A DNA stretch of 64,000 nt from Eucalyptus grandis (Eukaryota; Streptophyta; Magnoliopsida; Myrtales; Myrtaceae). The DNA is taken from contig NC_052618.1 of the NCBI RefSeq assembly GCF_016545825.1, positions 50,356,331 through 50,420,330 on the forward strand, given 5' to 3'. The stretch's first letter is position 1, and each line of letters opens with the position of its first letter. The position numbers and the translations under genes are program-made. Positions 58,273-64,000 of the stretch are shown piece by piece. The notes beneath the pieces were generated by a model. It was not told where the DNA came from, made no database searches, and saw nothing but the letters and a program-made list of their open reading frames with translations.

Positions 58273-61200
58273 CACCAGAGAATAAAAAGAAACTTAAAAT
58301 TCATGTCAAAAATATGTAAAACTTGCAGTGTGAATAGATACAGCAGTCACTACTCCCAACCAGCAGAAATATATAGGACTCAAGATTGGCCCACCACAGA
58401 AACGGAACGTACAGAGAAACTTCTAGTTTGAAAACGTCAAGAACGACATGATATTCAGTAAAATCTAAAAAAGTAGATTCTTTTTGGGTTCCAAAAAGCA
58501 AAAAGAACCAAATACAGGTCAAATTTTCAACCGCACTTCTGCGTGTGCCGATACCAACAGATCGCATTTTGGACGCTTCCCAGCGCCAAGAACTTGGCCT
58601 TTGGACTCCTCGACTGAATTAAGGACGGACACCCAAGAACTGCACGAAAATTAGCCCGTAAAAACCAAGATTGACCGACGAACGACAGCTACATCAATGG
58701 CACAATCTAGGAAATTCCCAGATAAAAAAGAGTCCTTTTTAAATCTCCTTTCGATGTGGGGTTCAAGAGAGAGAGTGAGAATTTACAGACACACGGTGGC
58801 ATCGACGCGGACCGGGCGCACCGGGGAACGATGGGATCGAGAAATCTTTCGGAAGTTACAGGCAAAGTTCCCGAGCAACCGCGTCCCGCGGAGTGGCGTT
58901 GTACCGAGGAGGAACGGACGCTCAAGGTCCGAACTTTGACTTTTCTCCGTTTTCGTCAGTCGAACTTTCTGTTCACGAAGTCATCGGGTCCAACGTTAGA
59001 CTATCAGGTTGTCTAGGGTGATAGTGAATGTGGGGGCACTACGTACATTTTCCCTGCTTGTCGGAGCAGGGTTTCCACGGAGCAGGGTTTGTCGCTGTCC
59101 GTGGCTGATAACATGGTCATGCATGAATCGGGATTTGACCATACATGTTCTGATTATGGCCTACAATGAAAAATAGTGATAGCATAATTATTAGTTACCC
59201 GGAAGGAAAGAAGAAGAGATGAAACGTTCATGTGCGCTAAAGCCGGGTGGTGTTTTAAGGATTAGTATTCAGATAGATAGAGACAGGATAAAAAACGTCC
59301 TAACATGGAATATCTAATTTTATCAAGTGTTTAGTACTTTTAGATATGATTGAAAAGTTAGAAAAATCAATTAAATCGAACAATTGAAATCGTAGTTAAA
59401 ATGCATTGAATCCCAAAGTATCTTCCGAATTCCGATGTGGCTTAGTACATGGGGTCCTATTTGTTTGGTGAAATCACAGTTGAAAGGCATGGGGGCAACA
59501 AAGAAAATAGGGAAAGAGAACACGAGGAAGGACCGTGACTATTCTTGCTCTTACGCGATTTCAACTTGAATATGAAAAATGTCTTTGTCAATGGTCAGCT
59601 ATAGAAGAAACCCATTTCCACATTGACAATATTGGGATGAAACACGGAAAATTACCAAAAGAAAGTCATAAGTCTATTACGGATGTCAATTCAGTTTTAA
59701 ACTTTTTAATTTTATTAATTTATTTTAATTTTTTTAACTATTTGCTAATTTAGTTATTCCATCCAATTTTGGTTGGAAATCATTGATGTGAGTATTGATC
59801 ATCTTACATGGTACAATCAGCGCTGGCATGAATAATTTTTACGTTTTTTGATTTCTTTACTTTTCTTTTCTTACTTTTTAAATTAAGATTTTTTTTGAAT
59901 TACAAAAATTATCTACATTAGCACCGACCATGCCACCTAGGACAGTTGACTTTCACATCAATAATTGTCCGCCAATTATTTAGAGGGATTAATTCGGTAA
60001 ATTGTTAAAAAGTCTAGGATTAATTGTTTAAATCGAAAAATTTAGGTCTGAATTAACATCCATAAAATTGATTCTTGACTTTATTTTTTGGTAAGTATCC
60101 CTAATATGTACAATGGCGAAGATATGTATGTGATGAATGAAGATTTTCTAATTTTGGTGGGTACACATACCAGCGTTTGGCCCTTGTGATGTCTATGATG
60201 TGCAGTCGGATACACGCGTGCGCACGTTTCCGAACAGAATATACTTTCGCTGGTTGGTCATGGGACAAGCCGAGTAACATCACAAGTTCTGCGCTATTTC
60301 TCTGTTCGAATGATTAGCCAACATGATTTTCAGGGAAAATCCGAGGGTGGGGGAGAACATTCTGGGAAAATCTTCTACGGCTTGTCATCAACACTTTACC
60401 CCAGTCTGCACAGAAAACTTCAGCGACTTTGAATTTCATGTTCTTTTCGGACCGCGCGTTAATTTTGACCGGAAGAGAGGGACCTGATCTGCTGCTTCGA
60501 TTTGGAGATGAGAGAATGTGGAATCTCAACTGAATTGCGACACAGTTTCTGTGATACTGCCTCTGAAGTAGGTTGGCCTAGAATTCATCTTGACCTTTGT
60601 TTTCTTGAAGAAATGGTGCCATTAGTTCGTATGAAAGTGTGGGTTCATAGATAGAACCCTACTGGCTCATCAGTCAATTTGAACGTACAAGAAAAACATA
60701 GAAATCTAACTGACTTGGGACTACATTCACTTTCACAAACCCCTTAATTTCCACATGGACGTTGCCTTCTGTATATGAAGGGACTGTTCAAACATAGAAA
60801 TCTATACATGTCCTCTGTGTCTTTGCACTATAAAATGTCTAAGAATGGACTGGTGTGAAGGGAGGAAACAACTCGAGTGAAAGGAGAGGGAAAAAATAAC
60901 CCGAATAAACACTATCATTAACAAGACTGAAAGGTTTTTCCACGAATTTTTTGTTGTTGTTTCACATAACATAATATAAATGGGAAGCTCATCCATTTAT
61001 TTGTCTTCTCGTGACATGACTAAGATGTTAATATTGCAACATTGCGAAATGTCATATTTTATGTGGTAAATTACATTGAAAAGTCCAGTTTCTTTAGCGT
61101 TGCAAGAGACCTTTTGCTTGTCTAGATAATACTCGCAACCGGATAAAAAAGTTCAACAAATGTTAAAGTAGGCGTGTGATTGATTTTCTTTCTTGAAGAT

Positions 61201-61722
61201 TAGAAGATGACCCCACCGTAAGAATGGAACATGACCTATTGGAGATCTCAAATCTCTTTCCTTCATGCTTAAATATCCTCCAATACTTATGCAATATATG
61301 CTGTACTTGCGGACAACTGCATAAGTCAATAATTCTAATTATATCTCTTATACAATATTAAAATCTAAATTTTTCTATTCTATAACTACCTTCCTAAAGA
61401 AAAATCAAGTGTCGAGATATCTTTATCCTTTGGCATGCACAATTTCGCTATAATAGTTCTACCAATAATTCCTTTCCATATTAATTATTTTTATACTTCA
61501 TAACAAAATACTTCTCTAAAGCCATTACCACCTTTTCGCACACATGCAACGCCTGTCCATGTTTAGTAGTATATACGTAGTATGACTTATAAGACCACAT
61601 GGCATTCGAATGTTATTTTGGACCTCGTCGGTGAGCATAAAATCAAGTGTAGCTAGCGAAATTTATTGAGTGCAACGAGTTACCAAGTAAGCCTCAGTAC
61701 AAATAGATAGTCCGTGTTACGA
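58273..61722. other. Upstream region of C and cassette spacer, copy of 31721-34538 plus 39270-40945
   Basis: Colinear with the A side. Holds the single-copy (empty) sites of the solo LTR at 61114-61118 and of the MULE at 61505-61513. No gene. Confidence 0.75.
59646..60102. mobile_element. Long-TIR AT-rich element, C-side copy
   Basis: Duplicate of 33059-33530 with the same ends (GGAAAATTACCAAAAGAAAG on the left) and small indels in the T-rich middle. Confidence 0.6.
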
Positions 61723-62561
61723 GGGGAAAAGTGTTAAAAAGTCATAAACTTTTTGTATTTGTGCCAATTTAGTTATAAACCTTTTTACTTAGTGCCGATT
61801 TTGTTCTTTCCGGCCAATTTTGGCCAGATTTTTGATTTGACGCCGTGGTGACATGGAGAACTTTTAATAATATTTTAATATTTTTGATTTTTAATATTTT
61901 TACTTTTATTTTTATTTTTTATTTTTTCCTTCCCCCCTCCAACTGGTCGTTGAGAGGCGACAACCGGCGAGGTCGACCTCATTGGACCTCGGCGACCGGC
62001 CGGAGGCAACGGTCGACGAGGTCAACCTCGCCGGACCTCGCCGGTGGCCGCGAGGGTGGCCTCATGCTAGGCGGCGAGGCTCGCCAGCTTGGTGCTAGGT
62101 CACCCTCGTTGCCTTGGCGGTGATTCGGCGAGGTTGAGCCTTGCCGGCCATGGGTGAGGCTCGACCCTTGCCAAATTCGCCCTCGCGGGCACCGGGCGGC
62201 GAGCCTCGCGCGCCGGGCACGAGGCCACCCTTGTGGCCACTAGTGAGGTGATCGGCGAGGTCCGGTGACCGACTGGAGGAGGGGAAGGAAAAAAGAAAAG
62301 AGAAAAAGAAAAAGAAAAAGAAAAAGAAAAAGAAAAAGAAAATTCAAAAATATTAAAATATTATTGAAAGTTGTCAACGTTAGCACCAATCATGCCACAT
62401 CGCTAGCCGACGTCCAATCAGCAAAATCTGGCTAAAATTGGTCGGAAATGATTGAATCGGTACTAAGTAAAAATGTTTAGGACTAAATTGGCACAAAAAA
62501 ATGTTTAGGATTAAATTAGCACAAATACAATATGTTTATGACTTTTTTTTAACACTTTTTC
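61723..62561. mobile_element. Complete long-TIR GC-cored element (MULE-like), D side only
   Basis: Left arm GGGGAAAAGTGTTAAAAA, GTATTTGTGCCAATTTAG, ACTTAGTGCCGATT. The right arm is its inverted copy, with CAAATACAA, TAAATTGGCACAAA and AACACTTTTT. Core 61960-62280 is GC-rich (GGCGAGG, GACCTCGCCGG, GGTGGCCGCGAGG), then (AAAAAG)n at about 62300-62340. Flanks GTGTTACGA and GTGTTGTGA resemble a decayed 9-bp duplication. The B-side equivalent (GTGTTGCGAGTATATGAG) has no insert. Confidence 0.8.
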
Positions 62562-62788
62562 TGTGTTGTGACTTGTGAGTATATGAGAAGGAGACAAGTC
62601 ATGATAACAAGCTCGTCAGAAAAAAGAGAAGCACAACCATAGGGATAACCAGAGCAGATCTAAGACCGCAACAAGCAGAGGACGATGATGCTACCTCTTG
62701 AAAAGCAAGAGTTGTGGCTGCTCTTGAGGATGAAGATCGGTGGGCGAAAAACAAAGACTTGGAACAACGAAGGAAGGTGGTGGGTCTA

Positions 62789-63022
62789 AGGGTTGCATTC
62801 GTTTCGCGGAAAATAAGTGATTTGAAAACATTTTTTTCAAAAATGATTTTTATATTGTTTAAAAAATTAGTCAATGGAATTTTTTTCGATAATAATTTAT
62901 TCATAATTATTTTCGTTGGCGATATTAAAATTTTCCATTCATTAATTTTTATAAACGATATAAGCGATTATTTTTAGAAAAAGTTTTCTAAATCACTTAT
63001 TTTTGTGAAACAAATGTACTCT
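62789..63022. mobile_element. Short TIR element (MITE), D-side copy
   Basis: Duplicate of 41647-41889: left GCATTCGTTTCGCGGAAAAT, right CTTATTTTTGTGAAACAAAT. Confidence 0.75.
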
Positions 63023-63361
63023 GCTAGAGTAGAAAAGTTGATGGCAGAGATAGAGTTTTTTTTTTTTTTTTATAAAGATTGATGGCAAGAAGAAAGATAA
63101 AGCTAGGGTTTTGATTTGGGTGGCGCTCTCATGGTGGCTATGATATATGTAGATGTTCTAAGAACTTCAAAAGAGTGGGAGAGAGAAAATACTAAAAAAC
63201 ATCTTTACTCAATAACTTTATTTGTTGGTCGGTTACTCAGGAACTTGATAAAAGAGTACATTGATTGTTCTATCTGTAGACTATGAAATCACTTGCATAA
63301 TCCTAACGTCTTATTTATGACCACCTACACAATAACTTGATAAAAGAGTACATTGAACACT

Positions 63362-64000
63362 TCAACAGAAATTGCCAGGGATCAGAGATGGCACTTGGTA
63401 GAGGTCCTCAGGAGATGAATGAAATTCCAGGGCAAACGGTCCTTGAGAGTAACCAGGATGATGACTGCTTTTGCCAGCACTACAACCGGACGAAACATCC
63501 TGCCTCGCCGAGCTCTTTGCCGCGGTCGGATCCAAGATTTTTGCAATGATATGACTCTCTAGCCCCAGACAATCTAATTTTCTCTTCCCTGTGACATTGT
63601 AGCAGTGCGGTGTTGAAGCCTGGGAGTAATTACATTCGGGAGTCACTTCGGGTCTATCTGAATAACAACGTGGTTCGGTTTCAGCTACCATAGAGATGCA
63701 AAATGATGGATGTGCCACTAGAGAAATAGAAACACTTTCCTACGAAAGTTTAAGAAGGCCAAAAAGAAAAAAGATAGAAGTGAAATAACATCACAATACC
63801 TTGGTTTAGCACTGTGTAATCTGGATGATGAAGAGGCGGGTTCGGGCCAATTAACGGCTCTATAGGCAAGTTGGCCAGGGCTCTCGAAGGAGTGATGCTG
63901 GGGAGGGAATCAAGCGGCACCCATTGATTCTTGCTATGGTAAGCTTGCCTTCTTAAGTTCTGCACCAGAATCTGTCGACGGAGCAGCAGGTTTGATTGAA
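63362..64000 (-). CDS. CBP60: CBP60 gene D, 3' part (near-copy of gene B)
   Basis: The last two exons are visible, 63800-63971 and 63362-63684; the rest lies beyond the right edge. Exon 7 encodes ILVQNLRRQAYHSKNQWVPL; exon 8 starts AETEPRCYSDRPEVTPECNY and ends LYQVPSLIPGNFC and stop, as in gene B. The C-terminal calmodulin-binding helix of gene A is therefore missing here as well. Both visible exons are open, with splice sites intact. Whether the whole gene is functional cannot be judged from this window. Confidence 0.85.

Overview
This is nuclear DNA from a flowering plant, almost certainly a eudicot. Most genes are split by short GT-AG introns, the intergenic DNA is AT-rich, and several plant-specific families are present: SYP4 syntaxin, a B-class GATA factor, plant importin alpha, an mTERF fragment and CBP60. 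The transposon load is typical of plants. A woody, perhaps myrtaceous, species is only a hunch. Coordinates for spliced genes are whole-CDS spans; exon coordinates are in the evidence.

Left part (1-28.3 kb): the 3' end of a SYP4-type syntaxin gene (+), a complete B-GATA transcription factor (-), a decayed Ty1/copia element (- orientation, 3863-9361, GGAAT target-site duplication) with a tRNA-derived SINE inserted just outside it, a complete 10-exon importin-alpha gene (-, 530 aa), a repeat-rich gap with long-TIR DNA-transposon debris, a second SINE and mTERF fragments, a complete 5-exon J-domain co-chaperone gene (-, 166 aa), and a wrecked LINE reverse transcriptase.

Right part (28.3-64 kb): a CALMODULIN-BINDING PROTEIN 60 (CBP60) cluster on the minus strand. 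Gene A (28358-31720) is complete, with 8 exons, 578 aa and a C-terminal calmodulin-binding helix. Gene B (42149-45275) has the same 8-exon structure but ends early at 514 aa without that helix. C (53743-58272) is a decayed near-copy of A. D (63362 to the window edge) is a near-copy of B. The flanks pair the same way, so the cluster is best read as a two-gene cassette A-B tandemly copied to C-D.

The two cassette copies act as natural empty-site controls. They show that a 4.7 kb solo LTR, a 1.09 kb Mutator-like element and a patchwork of plastid psbC/ndhB DNA are present in the A-B copy and absent from the C-D copy, whereas a GC-cored long-TIR element is specific to the C-D copy. The 46-53.7 kb spacer between cassettes holds a plastid 23S rRNA scrap, an inverted relative of the solo LTR, a truncated long-TIR element, and a retroelement end with several consecutive minisatellite arrays.

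Functionally, CBP60 proteins are plant-specific DNA-binding regulators, several of them acting in salicylic-acid immunity. The importin-alpha, GATA, J-protein and syntaxin genes are unrelated housekeeping or developmental neighbours; nothing suggests an operon-like link between them.
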